From Artemia franciscana (taxonomy: Eukaryota > Arthropoda > Branchiopoda > Anostraca > Artemiidae), in assembly GCF_032884065.1 (NCBI RefSeq), contig NC_088873.1, forward strand, positions 5,843,011-5,907,010: DNA of 64,000 nt, read 5' to 3'. Below the pieces are notes generated by a model that saw only the letters and a list, made by a program, of their open reading frames with translations, was not told the origin of the DNA and searched no databases. The position numbers were made by a program, and so were the translations under genes. This document shows, one piece after another, positions 49,709-61,669 of this stretch (position 1 is its first letter; the number at the start of each line of letters is the position of its first letter).

Positions 49709-49934
49709 TGTATTACTTGATAAAGGAAGCAAGAGCGGGAGGGAAGGGACGGCAGAAGAGAGAACGAGAGAAAACCTCACCTTTAGATGGTAATTTTTAC
49801 CTTTGCCTTTTAATTTTTACTTTAAAAATATTTACATTTGGATATGTGCCTTACTTGATAAAAGAGAGCGACAGGGCGAGAATGAAGGAGGAAAGACAGA
49901 AGAGAGGCGAAGAGAAAACATTACTTTTAGGTGG
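49709..49934. repeat. Purine-rich tandem duplication, unit about 137 bp
   Basis: TATTACTTGATAAAGGAAGC (49710) recurs as CCTTACTTGATAAAAGAGAG (about 49847). Both are followed by AGAAGAGAG-rich sequence and CTTTTAGGTGG or CTTTAGATGG. Confidence 0.7.
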
Positions 49935-52288
49935 ATTAAAAACCACCTTTAGGACACCAAGATATATACAACACCGAATATTCTCTTAGAGCAGGCAACT
50001 CCCTAACCACAAAACAAGTACAGTCTAACAAAGGTATTACCAAGTAGGGGTCGAAGGAGTGGGACAAGGAAGAATAAACACTACACGCAGAATGTTGCGT
50101 GGCCGGCACATGTTTATTTACTAATTTTACACAAAAATTTGATATAATTTCTAAAGTTGATACTGGGCAATTAAGCGCGTCATCCGAGGGGGATGTTAGG
50201 TCTGTTCCACCCCTCAGTTGATATCAAATAATTTTTTCTTCTTTTATGAATAATTGACCCGTTTCCTATTTCAGAATATAGCCTTCTCCAAATATGAGAT
50301 TTCTCTAAAATGAATTCACCGAGACTTATGTATCGCTTTTTGTACTGGTAACTTTGAATCCTTAATCTCATAGGTCACTTCCCAGCCTGAAGTTTAAGTA
50401 ACAAGGCGAAACCAAACGTCTGCGGCTCACCAGAAACCGATAATCTACGACCATGCGTTTAAAAAGAACACAGTAGTGTCAATCCTCAAAAACCTAGTGG
50501 AAGGCGGAGGGGGGGGGGGTGTTTTCAAAATCTAAAGGTTTTTTTTTTACACAAATACCAAAAATGACATGCTTCAATGAATATACCGAATAAAGGCACT
50601 TTTCAATATCTAGAATGAAGTGCCTTCTTTTTTATAAATAAAATTTTTGGCTTTCAGTCATACATCAGCCGGAATTCCTATACCAACATCGGTTGGTCGT
50701 TTTCACTTTACATAATTTGTTATTTTTTGTGAAACTTTGCTTTATCAAGCCAATTCATACAATAACTGTTTTCGGAACTTGTCAACGCCATCTATATATT
50801 ACTATGCGTACGCCATCTGTGTACGCCTAGTAATATATAAAAATTGCGAACTTCTAAAATGTATAAATTTTCATTTGAAACAGTGATTTGTTTTAAGTTT
50901 AACTACCATTCTAAAATTTACCTTGTTATAAATATGTTTTCTTATCTTTTCAAATACCAAGTACAGTTTAAGCGTAGTTGTATGTTTATAGACAAGTAGG
51001 TGTTTAAGAATCATTCATTCTATGTATTAATCTCACAAAGTTCTATTCTTGCATTCAATCGCTTCTCCTCACCAGGGAACTGATTTCAATTCAACAAACG
51101 TGTGAAATATACACTTGGCTATTTTTCTATGGGGACATATGCGAAAAACCACCTGGATAAGTTGACAGAAAATTTCATGTTCAATTATCGACTGAATTAT
51201 CTAATTATATGTTCAATTATTCAAATTTGCTCAATTATCGGAAAAAATATTGTAGAAACAAAGTCTATATGTAGGCCCTTTAAGCCTGGAGACCCAGAAG
51301 CTATATCCTAATAGGTAGGCTATAAGGATAAAAAAAATCCAAAAAATACCCCTCTCACCTGAAATAATTTTAAGGAAACTTAAAAAAAAACTATAACTCT
51401 TTAAGGGCAAAATTGAAAAAAAAAACATATTTTAGCCATAACCCTTTAGTTTTTTAAAGGCCAAATCGAAGGATCTTCTCCTGTCCTGTCTGCAGAGGCA
51501 GAAATTGGACAGGGGCAATCATTAGACTTTAAAAATTCTTTTTTTTAACATTCACTGAAAAAAAATCGGAAAAACACAAAATTGTCCCCCCTCCCACCCA
51601 GATGTTGCCGGCGTGTATGTTTTAGCACTAATATAACTAAAATAGCCTTTAAATACAATTTTTACCATTCAAACGTGAGAAACCAAACAAAAAAAGCAAC
51701 AAAACTGGATTTTCAGACATGAAACCTGACATTCCATTACAAATTTCTAATCACCACATATTTTACACCTGCTGTGAAAATAACTTCGCACCTATCAAAT
51801 CATCAGAGAGCAATTTTGGTCTACAAAGGGACCGCTTAGAAGCAAAATCCAATCCCGTACACTTTACCGCGGTTAACACTGATACGGCTTAGCCAACACT
51901 GATTTTATTAATCTTAATTTTTCTTATGTCTACTCCTTTCTATGTTCTAGCTTTTTTCTGTTAGAAATGTATTCCCTATGCTCCAGACATATATTTGAAA
52001 ATCAAAGTTCTGCCTAACTTACGACACATGCCAAAAATCTACTCAACTACTGGCAACACTGATCATAACACTAAAACGGCACATGGTAATACCTAAACGA
52101 ATAAAAAAAACAGTAAAGAAGAAGAATAAAAAACCCCGCTCGTATCCCTGACTAGTTTTCGATGTGTTATGGCCGACCATACAATACGAATGACAACACA
52201 AATATCTCTTCCAATCAGGCAAGGGAGAAAGTACAAAGTAGTTGGGTTAAATTCTTAATTAGGACATCTTATCTTCTTGTGGCTGGTT
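49935..52288. other. Non-coding, small inverted repeat at 50790-50838
   Basis: No supportable gene. Near 50790-50838 the sequences TATATATTACTATGCGTACG and CGCCTAGTAATATATA face each other as an imperfect hairpin. A G12 run lies near 50507. Confidence 0.5.
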
Positions 52289-52344
52289 CTAATGTTGGCT
52301 TGAGCGACTTTGACTTCTAGGTGAGCCGTGGTCTTGTGCTGGAC
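52289..52344 (-). CDS. Terminal exon of unidentified Ser/Pro-rich protein
   Basis: The acceptor TTATATTTCTAG precedes 52344. Entering in phase 1 from the 53840-54095 exon, the frame reads GPAQDHGSPRSQSRSSQH and stops at TAG (52289-52291). The polar Ser/Arg/Gln composition continues that of the previous exon and the phase fits, which supports the link. A minus-strand AATAAA occurs about 385 nt downstream (near 51905). Confidence 0.55.
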
Positions 52345-53121
52345 CTAGAAATATAAGCATATGAAAATGAGCCAAGGACCAATGCCAATTGAACATGAAC
52401 CTGTTCAAATGATCATTCTTCATTAAATATAGACTCAACAACTATTTGAACAAATAATAGTATGTTTGGGCATTCTAAGATTACTTCTCCGACAAGCCCA
52501 ACTGCTTATCTTTAGCGTTTCATAAGACATAAATGACGTCCGAGGTTAGTGAGATTATTATTGAATTAATTTTCGGGTAAGTTACACCTGCTAACCCTAT
52601 AAAAAGTAGGATAACTGAGAATAAGTTACGACATACATAAAATAAACATTCAGTCTTTTCAAAAATGGAGATATGTGAAATTTAATGCAGAGAACACAAA
52701 GGAACAGTAATTGTGAAATGTCGTACACCTTAAGAGGTTTCTCAATAAACTATGTTCACTGTGGAGTACACGTGATTTTTTAGGAGTACTTTAGGAGTAC
52801 ACGTAAAATTTTTAATCGTACATCATGTGATGAGTACACATGATTAAATTTTTATATCTAGAATCTGTTCCCTAATTTAAGGATTAATTTGAAAGAAGAA
52901 AAAACCCTTTTTTTGCCAACAAGTAGCAAGCAGCAGTACTGGAAACCAATATCCTCCATGTTCATGAACATCTAAAATATCGTCAAATATCGTCAACGTC
53001 TCTTTTCTAATAGACAATTGCTACATTAGATTAAAAATCTTTAATGGATACTGTTACAATTTTCTCTGCGGTTCAATTAAAGCAAACACAGAAATCAACA
53101 ACTCTCATAATTGTATAAACC

Positions 53122-53323
<202 letters not shown>

Positions 53324-53423
53324 NNNNNNNNNNNNNNNNNNNNNNNNNNNNNNNNNNNNNNNNNNNNNNNNNNNNNNNNNNNNNNNNNNNNNNNNNNNNN
53401 NNNNNNNNNNNNNNNNNNNNNNN
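53324..53423. other. Assembly gap, 100 N, in a (GA)n repeat
   Basis: Exactly 100 N. Both sides carry (GA)n followed by the same 33-bp unique sequence (GGGGCAGATGAATGCTTAAG and on), so the gap is flanked by a duplicated end. Confidence 0.99.
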
Positions 53424-53471
<48 letters not shown>

Positions 53472-53500
53472 TGAATGCTTAAGACTGTCTACCAAGTTAA
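53424..53500. repeat. (GA)n microsatellite, right of gap, with duplicated flank
   Basis: (GA)n to 53463, then the same sequence as at 53289-53321. A tandem duplication is possible, but an unmerged overlap is more likely. Confidence 0.85.
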
Positions 53501-53839
53501 CGCTTTTACAGATCATAAAAGGCTGGAGAGAGAGGGGGGGGGGGAGGAAGAACCTGACAGACCTTTAGATCTGTCAAGAATGTTCGATCTGTCCTTAGAT
53601 CTCCTTAGTTGAACTTTTAGTTTCCCGAATTTTTGAAGGAATAATGGGATAAATAGCTACCTCAAAACAGGATATCGTTTGAAACGAATTAATAATTGAC
53701 TTTTTGTCTCGGACTACGACAGTATTCTATAGCAGCCTATTTTTATTTATCAGCGCAATTTAGCAGAAAATCTAGCATGAAAAAGAGAAGGCAAAGACAA
53801 AAGTGAAGGGGGCACACTTAAATATAATTGAAGTCAAAC

Positions 53840-54095
53840 CTGTATTATAAATTGGCTGCTCACTTGTTTTTAAGGCAGTTGACTCCGAGGGAGCAGGCAT
53901 TGCAAACACAGGCCGAGCATTGTCTTGACCTGGAGGAGGCATGGCATAAGCAGATTCACCTCCTGGTGCAGGCATTGCAAACGGGTTTGTTGAACTACCT
54001 GGAGCACCCGGCTTGGAATGGTTGGAGGCCGGCTGTGTGGTCACCGGAGAAGTGGCTCGACTATCGCGGTCAATTTCACTGTCACTGTACTCTTC
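53840..54095 (-). CDS. Internal exon of unidentified Ser/Pro-rich protein
   Basis: A 256-bp exon with acceptor TTATTTATCAG before 54095 and donor ACAG then GTTTGA after 53840. It enters in phase 0 and leaves in phase 1. It encodes 85 residues, beginning EEYSDSEIDRDSRATSPVTT and containing three imperfect repeats of (F/Y)AMP(A/P)PG-type sequence (FAMPAPGG, YAMPPPGQ, FAMPAPSE). The GC content is much higher than in the flanks, as expected for coding DNA. Acidic/Ser stretches such as DSEID suggest casein-kinase-type phosphorylation sites and a disordered tail. It has compatible phase with the exon at 61097-61165 upstream and the terminal exon at 52289-52344. I do not recognise the protein, and no catalytic or membrane domain is visible. 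The minus-strand frame read without splicing would end in AT-rich intron sequence. Confidence 0.7.
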
Positions 54096-54219
54096 CTGAT
54101 AAATAAGGGCGTGGTTAAATATCATTTTCAACGTACACACAAAAGAATTTATTTTCTAAAGGATCAACGAGGTATAAAAACTATTTAACCATGAAAAACT
54201 CTTGAAAAAAGGGCTAAAA

Positions 54220-54249
54220 AAGGGCTTTGCCCCGAAGGGCAAAGCCCTT
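54220..54249. repeat. Perfect 13-bp hairpin, tetraloop CGAA
   Basis: AAGGGCTTTGCCC (54220-54232), CGAA, GGGCAAAGCCCTT (54237-54249). It lies in the long intron, just upstream of the 53840-54095 exon on the minus strand. Such GGGCTTTGCCC palindromes are common ends of miniature elements; function unknown. Confidence 0.75.
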
Positions 54250-54837
54250 CGGGAAGAAGCATCCAGAGGAGAGTTCTCAACACCCTAATGCCAGGTAGCA
54301 AAAATAATGAACTCCATTTGTCTAAACATTCGAGGGGTTTAGAGTGGCTTAATAAATATCGTGTAGGCGCAAATACATGCCACCCCCCCCCCAGTGTTAG
54401 TTTATTTTCACTTAATTTTCCACACGGAAAATGTCAGCAGACGTCTCCAAGCAGGAAATCCCACTTTAGCTAAGATTATAATGCTGTTTTTGCCCTTATA
54501 ACTAAATCTTCTTCTAAGACTTCAGCAAAATACATACTGTATGAGTTAACCGAGTAATAAATTATTGTCCGATCTTGCATATTATATAGCTGAGTTCATT
54601 GGAGTAAAGCGGCATCTTTTTTTCTTCAAGGTGGAGGATCGAATCTAAATTCTGATCTTTGATTAAGACATACAAATAACTTGCACTACATCATAATCCA
54701 CATTATTTTAATAACGACTAATAATTCTTTAAAAAATCCAACAGATTAAAAATCGATTGACCCAACAAGCGAAGCTAGATATCTAAAATATTTGAGCACT
54801 TGTGTTTTCATTTACCCGGACCAAACAAAGCTTATAG

Positions 54838-55335
54838 CTACTACTACAAGGTTTGTAAACAAGTGATATTCCTGATTCTCTGTTTTCGGCCACGATTGCG
54901 ACCGAGTTTAAACATTGGACGTGCTTACAAAATTTCGATGCAACATTAAAAAAAAAAAAAAAAAAAAACTGAGATTATCGCATCTAGCTCTATGACTATC
55001 TACCTTGGTTCTACTGCCCTAGGAATGACGCATGGACGGATAATAGATAGACATATCTATTAACAAATGAACTAACTTCATTTTTATACAATCCTAATAA
55101 GGGGGAATTAATGCCAGGTTTGGTTCTCACTCAATTGGACTGTCTGTCTTAGCTTTTTCTACATTTAGCCATGGCTTGATGCCCACAGCTATTCAATACT
55201 ACAAGGTTTGTAATCAAGTGATATTCCTGATTCTCTGTCTCCGTTCGCGAGTGCGACCGAGTTTTAGCATTGGACGTGCTTAAAAAATTTCGATGCAACA
55301 TTTTAATAATAATAATAATAATAGAAAAAAAAAGA
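54838..55335 (+). repeat. Two copies of a short A-tailed (SINE-like) repeat
   Basis: ACTACAAGGTTTGTAAACAAGT (about 54842) and ACTACAAGGTTTGTAATCAAGT (about 55198) start two 110-bp copies. The first ends in an A20 run (from 54948) and the second in AATAATAATAATA. The tails suggest retroposition. I see no tRNA promoter boxes. Confidence 0.6.
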
Positions 55336-55671
55336 TTGTGGCATCTATACCTGCCTTACCATCTGTTCCACTAATCCATTTATTCACATCTTAAAAAATA
55401 TACTTCATGTTGTAAACTTGATGATTTTAAAATGAAAATGTTACTCTTTGGTTTATTCCATAAAAAAGGTTATAAGCTAGAAACTAAAAACGCTTTTATT
55501 GTAACCAATATTGTCACCTAACCCGATGTCCGGACAACAGATATTACATGCATATATACATTTTTAGTTATTTTTTTTTAAAAGACTTCCTAAAAATAAG
55601 TATTGTTTTGGAAACAAGAAAGAATATTTGACACATTTCCTAAAATATTTACTGATACTTTCATCACTATT

Positions 55672-56292
55672 AAGTTATATACGTTGTTTAAGTATACAGA
55701 GACTACAAAACAATGGCAATGACTATTTTGAACAATAACCTCTTCAAATAAAAGACGAAATAACAGTCCAATTCTTTCTTCTTAACTTAAATAATATAGT
55801 ATATAATTAATAACAGTCTCGCACCCCATCAAAAAGAGGAAACTTAGGTGAGAACTAGCCACCCAGTTGTTACGTGACAATTCTGTTAAATTGAGTTATT
55901 TCCCGACCAGTTTCCCAATTGCCTAAACAAATTTAAAAATAAAAGAAAAACACATTCGATGCTTTCACGGCCCCTATAACCCATCAGTAACAGCTGATTA
56001 GTTGTATGAATTTTCAAGAACTAGATTCATTACCCATAGTTAGCATATATGCTTAATTTTGTTAGATTTTAGAGCTTTCATTTTCATTTCTATTAATTCA
56101 GAGGGAGAATCCGAGGAAAACTATACTGATGATGATAATAATAACTAGGTTAAACTAGGTTAAATTATGTAAGTTAAGAAGAAAGAATTAGACTGTTATT
56201 TCCTCTTTTATTTGAAGAGGCTATTATTTAAAAATGTCCTTGCTATTGTTTTGTAGTCTCAATATACAACTTAAACAACCTATATAACTTAA
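55672..56292. repeat. Foldback element with arms of about 125 bp
   Basis: The left arm (about 55672-55797) and right arm (about 56158-56292) are inverted, both containing ACTACAAAACAAT, CCTCTTCAAATAAAAGA and CTTTCTTCTTAACTTA or their complements. The loop is about 360 bp. No frame is present; MITE-like. Confidence 0.85.
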
Positions 56293-56469
56293 AAATGATA
56301 CAACTTAAACAACATATATAACTTAAAAATAATACAACTTAAACAACGTATATAATATGTTCTATAATAACGTATATAATACAAAGTACGAAGGACTTTG
56401 TAATATCAGTTGCTAGTAAAACTGTAACTCTTTCTTTTCTGTGTTTGCCACCGTGACTTTTTTCAACAG

Positions 56470-57258
56470 TGTAAAAATATTTTTTGGGTAATAGTCATTC
56501 AAAATATTGTTTAGCCAGACCTTTCACTCGTCAAAATCATTACTGTCCACAGATACACTGTCACCACAAAGTTCCTTAAATGCAATAGTGTGTCTCTTCT
56601 CAAAATCCTCGGCCCAGCCATTACTGGCCTTAAAAATATCATGTCCTTGAGATTCGGCGTGTTCAGCCTTTTTTCCGATGATCCGGCCCCAGGAGGAATG
56701 TTCTTTCCCTACATTATTTGAACAAACAAATACAACGTAGAGACAATAGGGAAAATTTCAAGACAGTGGAAATTATTTCTGTAGATATTTCGGCCCTATG
56801 TCCAAGGGCCGTCTTCAGCACAATACAAGAATAAGAGAGAAACTATATATATATCCCCACAATTTGATGTAAGTTCTTTTATATATATATATATATAGTT
56901 TCTCTCTTATTCTTGTATTGTGCTGAAGACGGCCCTTGGACATAGGGCCGAAATATCTACAGAAATAATTTCCACTGTCTTGAAATTTTCCCTATTGTCT
57001 CTACGTTGTATTTGTTTGTTATGGAAAGGCAGTGTGGTCTTCGTCGCTATTATTTGAACAGTTTGATCATACACTCTTCGGCATCAGGAAATTCATTTCT
57101 GAATTTACATTTCTTTTCCTTTTACATTTTATTCTCTTCCATTTACATTTAATACTACCATCATTGACTCCCTTTTCGATTTCTGTCTCCTTTTTTTGAA
57201 TAGTTGACAGTGTACATGGGATGTTGTATATAACAGCTATGTCTTTCTTCTTAAACAT
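56470..57258 (-). pseudogene. Tigger/pogo-type transposase fossil (CENP-B-like), interrupted
   Basis: The N-terminal helix-turn-helix part lies at 57258-57061 (DIAVIYNIPCTLSTI, then IEKG and PDAEECMIKLFK after a frameshift). The CENP-B-type second DNA-binding domain lies at 56700-56520 (IIGKKAEHAESQGHDIFKAS, NGWAEDFEKRHTIAFKELCG). They are separated by an inserted foldback element (56713-57060). Ignoring the insert and one duplication copy, the frame crosses the junction (FK, stop, CRER) as expected for the family. Stop codons (for example after DSNDFDE) and frameshifts make it dead. The DDE catalytic domain is missing. Tc1/mariner-superfamily Tigger elements insert at TA; the element ends are not visible. 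Confidence 0.8.
56713..57060. mobile_element. Foldback element with 12-bp target-site duplication and one-sided tail
   Basis: ATTATTTGAACA flanks the element on both sides (56713-56724 and 57049-57060). The left arm (56725-56854) and right arm (about 56885-57016) are almost perfect inverted copies (for example AAGACGGCCCTTGGACATAG on the right, its complement on the left) around a 30-bp centre. Only the right side has an extra tail of about 28 bp (57021-57048). Inverted long repeats, a variable 10-15-bp duplication and a short one-sided tail recall partial Penelope-like elements. There is no coding sequence to confirm this. Confidence 0.8.
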
Positions 57259-57785
57259 AGTTAAACATAGCTTATTGTTGATTAAAAGAAGTCCTGGAAA
57301 CTATCAATGGCTAATTAATGTACAAATAATAAATAATAAAGATAAATAATGTATAAAACCAAAAACATGATGATGCAACTATGCAGGGACAAATATAGCT
57401 TTAACGAAACATAAAACATAAAGAAGCATGCTAACCATGACAAATATATCAGGCAATTTTAATGCTTAAGTCAACACAGCAAAGAGACTGTAAATAAAAT
57501 GAGTAAATAACAAATTAAGCCAAACTCAGATAAAAACACTGAACATTATACTTGACCGTCTACTGACAACTTATAATAATAGTTGAGGTTATTATAAAAG
57601 ATTATTATATAAAATAAGGGGCTATTATAAATAATGAAGGTTATAATAATAAAAGGTACAGATAAAAATTATAATAAAAAATATGTATCATTTATACATG
57701 GTAGGGAAAAAACCTTGTGGCGCTTTTAGACTAATATAATTGACAATAATATATTTATAATAAAATATAAATAAACATGTATATA

Positions 57786-57995
57786 AAATATAAATGCGCA
57801 CCCCGATTTATTCAAAGCTTCCCCCTTTACGCCTTCTCATAAAGTTCTAATTTCCTTTAAATCTTTCCCCATGACCTTTTTCCACCCCATTCCAGGGAAA
57901 CCCTATTTTCGCTTGACCCCATATGGATACCTGAAAAAACACTTTTAGTAAACTGTTATTCCTTCTCCGTAAAACGTTTCCTAGCCATCTCAACA
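57786..57995 (-). pseudogene. RTE-like retrotransposon C-terminal fossil
   Basis: The minus strand reads LRWLGNVLRRRNNSLLKVFF and then WNGVEKGHGERFKG, which resembles the conserved RWLGHVLR tail after the reverse transcriptase in RTE-type and related elements. The 3' side runs into TA-rich repeats (57730-57785). Only about 60 codons remain. Confidence 0.5.
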
Positions 57996-58367
57996 TATCT
58001 TTCATTAGAAAGTGAGATAGAACTAGAAAGTTAAAGTGGGATAAAAACTCCAAGAAAGTGGGGTAGAACCACATTTTTATACAGCTTGTTGTTTTGCACA
58101 GGGTCAGTCAAACAGGGACCTTGAACCATCCATATACAATTCCTCTGGATATTATTTAACAAATTGTCCTGTGTGTAGTATTCATTTGAAAGTTTGTTTG
58201 TCTTTGGGGGTCAACAAGTGGTTAATACACAAATTCAGATGGGCAAAATACACAAATTCAGATGGGCAAAAAGCATCACCAACTTTGACTAATTAGTTTT
58301 TATTATACATTTTCACAGTTCAACGTGGCAACACTGAAGACAATGAGCTATACCAGCAACGAGCTTC

Positions 58368-58490
58368 ACAATTTTGGAACACCCAAAAGATATATCTTAG
58401 AAAATCACAGTTTTTAGGAAGAAATAGACCAAGGATGGACCTAGAGAGCACAAAATGTTTTCACTTTGATGTCACTGGTACATAAAGACC
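58368..58490. repeat. Dispersed repeat shared with UTP3 intron region 28915-29060
   Basis: The segments TCTTAGAAAATCACAGTTTT, AATAGACCAAGGATGG and GATGTCACTGGTAC here match TCTTAGAAAATGGTAGTTTT, AATAGACCAAAAATGG and GATGTCTTTGGTAC at 28957-29041 in the same order and spacing. A diverged interspersed repeat. Confidence 0.6.
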
Positions 58491-59819
58491 AATTTACTTT
58501 ATTTAAGTATTTTTCAAATGAGTTGTTTTAACCTAGAAAGTTATATTAATGTTTACAAATAGCGCAGTTACACAAATCAGAAAGGAAAATATTTCCCCAT
58601 GGAACTCCTTACCAAGGTGCATTTTATGACTGTTGACGCTGGTACACGTGTTTTTAGAAATATAATGTTAGGGGGTGACGGCTTTGGCCTCTAAGTGCTG
58701 ACATATGAACTTCCGTAAGTTTTACGTTGGGAATTAGGTTCGATGGTGAGGAAGTCATGTGTACATAAGAAGAAGTGATTCTAGGCGTCGATAATATCAG
58801 ACTAATAGACAGATGTTTATTCCGTATAACTGTAGGTCTCAAAACTACCACCCCAAAATCAAAATGTCTTTCCATCTCAGAGAGAAGGAACTTTTAAAAA
58901 TAGAGATTATCAAGGGAGGCAACTAGGAAGCGAAAGTAAATAAGGATGATAAGTTATTTAGGTGGTGGTGAAAGCAAAACATGCAGGGGATTGGAAGGAC
59001 TGGGAGGGATGCTTCAAATATCTAAGTTTTCCTCCACAAGCTTTATCACTAATGTACTTTGCCCATTTGGTCACAGGCACCTAAGAATAGGTGGGGCTAA
59101 ATAGGAGTTCGCCTAGTTAAACCTGCCAGAAAATGGCCTTTTGAACTTAAATAAGCTTCAATATTGCCCTAATAAAAAAAATTTGTCAAGACAAAACGCT
59201 GATAAAAAAAGAAAACTTATCTCTTCTGACACATTTAGCATTTGTTCCCTGTTTTTGGTCCTTAGAATCACCGGCCCCCCCCCCCACCCTACTCCAGTAA
59301 AATATCTGATACAAAAGATCTTTTATACAGGATTTTAACAATACATTTTTTTTTACAATTTCACGAATCTTAATTAAAATTGTGCTTCAGCAAATTTTTT
59401 TGAAAAAAATAATATTGCTCAAGAAAAAGAATATAAAGCTGACATAACTATCTTTCAGTTTTTAAAATTTACGTTATTGATTTAAAACTTTATGTTTATT
59501 TTTATGATTGCTTGAGTGCAAACAATGAATGTTTTATTACATTTTAACGTGCTTCTCATCACCAGATACATCAATGTTACCCAATTTCACCAGTCCCTTG
59601 CCTAGTCTAATGTCTTTGTTTTGTCAACAGATGGGATAATACTAAGTTTTGGTTGCAAATGGACGCGTACCATTGGACAAAGCTGCATATTTTCAGGTAG
59701 GCACAGCCAGTTGAGTGTGAACCAGTTGAATATCAGCCTTTTTTTTTTGATCACCTTGACAAACAGTGACAAGAGGGAAAAGCTCCTCTAGAAGGAGGTT
59801 AGCGTATGACCTTCTTTTG

Positions 59820-60330
59820 ATGCCAAATCGAATCTTGCCTTCAAAAGTAGCAATTTAAAGATATTGTAATACCCAGCCCTATATGCGTTATTCTGCATTC
59901 TCTTCAGCAATGCCAGGTGAATTTTGGGACACAGAGACAACACAAAGTGAATAACCATATTTGAGAATAGGTATCATGTAGGTTGTTGATTGAGGAATTG
60001 TCAAGGCTTTGGAGTGGGGAGCTATTCCTAATTCAACTGAGTTGACAAGTACTTGTCCTCTATACTGTTTGGTGGCTCGATTGGAATCAAATTATTTGGG
60101 TTCTTTCTCGTCTCATGGGATTAATTGTCCAAACCGGTACTTGTCAGTGCTATGATCAACCCCGTATGCTCTATTTTGGATCGACTGAAGTTGTGCCACG
60201 TGAGCTTCGGGTGTTCTTATATGGAGCGGTCAGTCATATTTGGCAATATATCTTATATGCAAGGGTTATTGAGCAGAATAGAAGAAGCCTTTTGAGGTGA
60301 AGGATCGCTTCAAGCTTTCTAGTGCAGGGG
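59820..60330 (-). pseudogene. Possible reverse-transcriptase thumb fossil
   Basis: Minus-strand fragments such as MIPILKYGYSLC, LCPKIHLALLKRMQNNAYRA and HVAQLQSIQNRAYG resemble the thumb/linker after non-LTR reverse transcriptases (PILEYG...LQ..QNRA). Frames change several times. There may be two tandem copies of the same stretch. Confidence 0.4.
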
Positions 60331-61096
60331 GCTTAGATCTGATAAAGGTTGAAATTTCAACGAAAGACTATCTAAGAAATGACTTAAGAAAAATGAGTTC
60401 ATCAGCTCTTTTGATCCTTATAATTTTTATTTTTACGGAATGAATATGTATTTTCAGAATAACGTTATGTATCATGAGTTTTAAGTCAATATGTTGTTAA
60501 TATTTATTTTATAGCCGTTTTAGTAGGAATAGGGTAATAATTTTCTGCTTAAAAACATTGAGATATTTTAAAAATCAAAATTTTTTTTTAGATAGTCACG
60601 TCACAACAAGCCAAAATCACGATATTTATACATCTCATATATATAAGCTAAATAAAAATTTACTTCTTATTGAAAAATTGAGTTTTTTTCGGAGGTTGCT
60701 TATTGATAATAACTGTTCCAAGTTTTTTTTAAGTGTTTTAAAAATATATTTTTAAGCGTTATTAATAGATATTTTAAGCTTGTTAACGAGTTTTAACTAA
60801 ATTATTTTATTAGTGTCTTTTTTGGAAGTTTTTTTTTGGTAATTACAATTCATTTTTTTCAATTGAAATTTATAAGTGTTATTAAGTGAGATATTGTCTA
60901 TCCAACCATCCATTTAAACCACCAAGCCAAATATCTACCTGGGCCACAAATTACCGAAAAAAGTTTATCGAAAATCTTTGTACAAAAAACGTTTCATCGG
61001 GTAGAATTAAAATCCTCAAAATCTAAAAAAGAATAGTAGTTTCGAAGGTATTAAAGAAAATCCCTGAAACTGAGAAAGAAAATGAAATAGAGGTAC

Positions 61097-61165
61097 CTTC
61101 CTGTTGGAAGATGTTGGTTGGTTCGTAATGGAAGGTTCGCCATTAGTGCTTTCTGCTTGATTTCT
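61097..61165 (-). CDS. Upstream exon of unidentified Ser/Pro-rich protein
   Basis: A 69-bp minus-strand exon. The acceptor TTTTTGTGTTTTAG precedes 61165, and the donor AAG then GTACCT follows 61097. In the phase needed by the 53840-54095 exon it encodes RNQAESTNGEPSITNQPTSS and NRK, polar sequence of the same style as the next exon. The second frame is also open, so the phase rests on the join. The intron to the next exon is about 7 kb and full of transposon fossils. Earlier exons must lie upstream (right) or beyond the window; none is clear. Confidence 0.5.
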
Positions 61166-61669
61166 CTAAAACACAAAAATAAAAACAAATGGGTAACTAA
61201 GATTACAACTACTGTGAAGGAAAACAAAAAGTGCAAATTAAAAACACAAAGAAGCAACACCAAAAGCTAAATTGAGGTAAAAAAATCAATGTAGTAATTA
61301 CTACGACTTTGGAATTTTCAGGGAAAACAGGTCGTAGCATATGTTGATGATGGTGTTGATTTTTTTTTATCTTTGTAAGTTAAATCGTACAGAGGTCAGT
61401 TCAAATAAGTCCACAAAAAAAACAGTGGAGAGAATTAAAAAGAAGCTTAATTTATGATTTTTGATTTTAATACACCAAATATAAAGTGTAAATTTTTTCC
61501 AGAATCTCTAGATTCGTGATTCCTGGCATGGGGCACAGGCCCCACCGATGGGGCAAGGCAATATTTTGGTGGGTCATGGACAGGGCGTGCACTCTTCGAC
61601 TGACTATACTTTTGAAGCTTAATTTTGAACAAAAAAACATTTTCATGTGAATGACATCAAATTCGTATC
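61166..61669. other. Non-coding; possible diverged element near 61500-61610
   Basis: A GC-richer patch (GGCCCCACCGATGGGGC near 61538) stands out from AT-rich surroundings but has no clear identity. Confidence 0.4.

Noticed and set aside
56900..56960. Hammerhead ribozyme core in the foldback arm (CTGAAGA, GGCCC stem, GAAA)
   Set aside because: Pieces of the CUGANGA and GAAA boxes are present, but one extra base lies between the box and the stem, and no stem III/cleavage site is evident. Worth a covariance search, not a call.
59631..59696. Plus-strand exon candidate between TTTTGTCAACAG and TTCAGGTAGGC, 66 bp
   Set aside because: Open in one frame, but isolated, with no phase-compatible partner and next to retrotransposon fossils.
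61447..61632. 61-codon minus-strand frame
   Set aside because: Lies in a diverged GC-richer patch next to a Family A copy; no coding or splice evidence.
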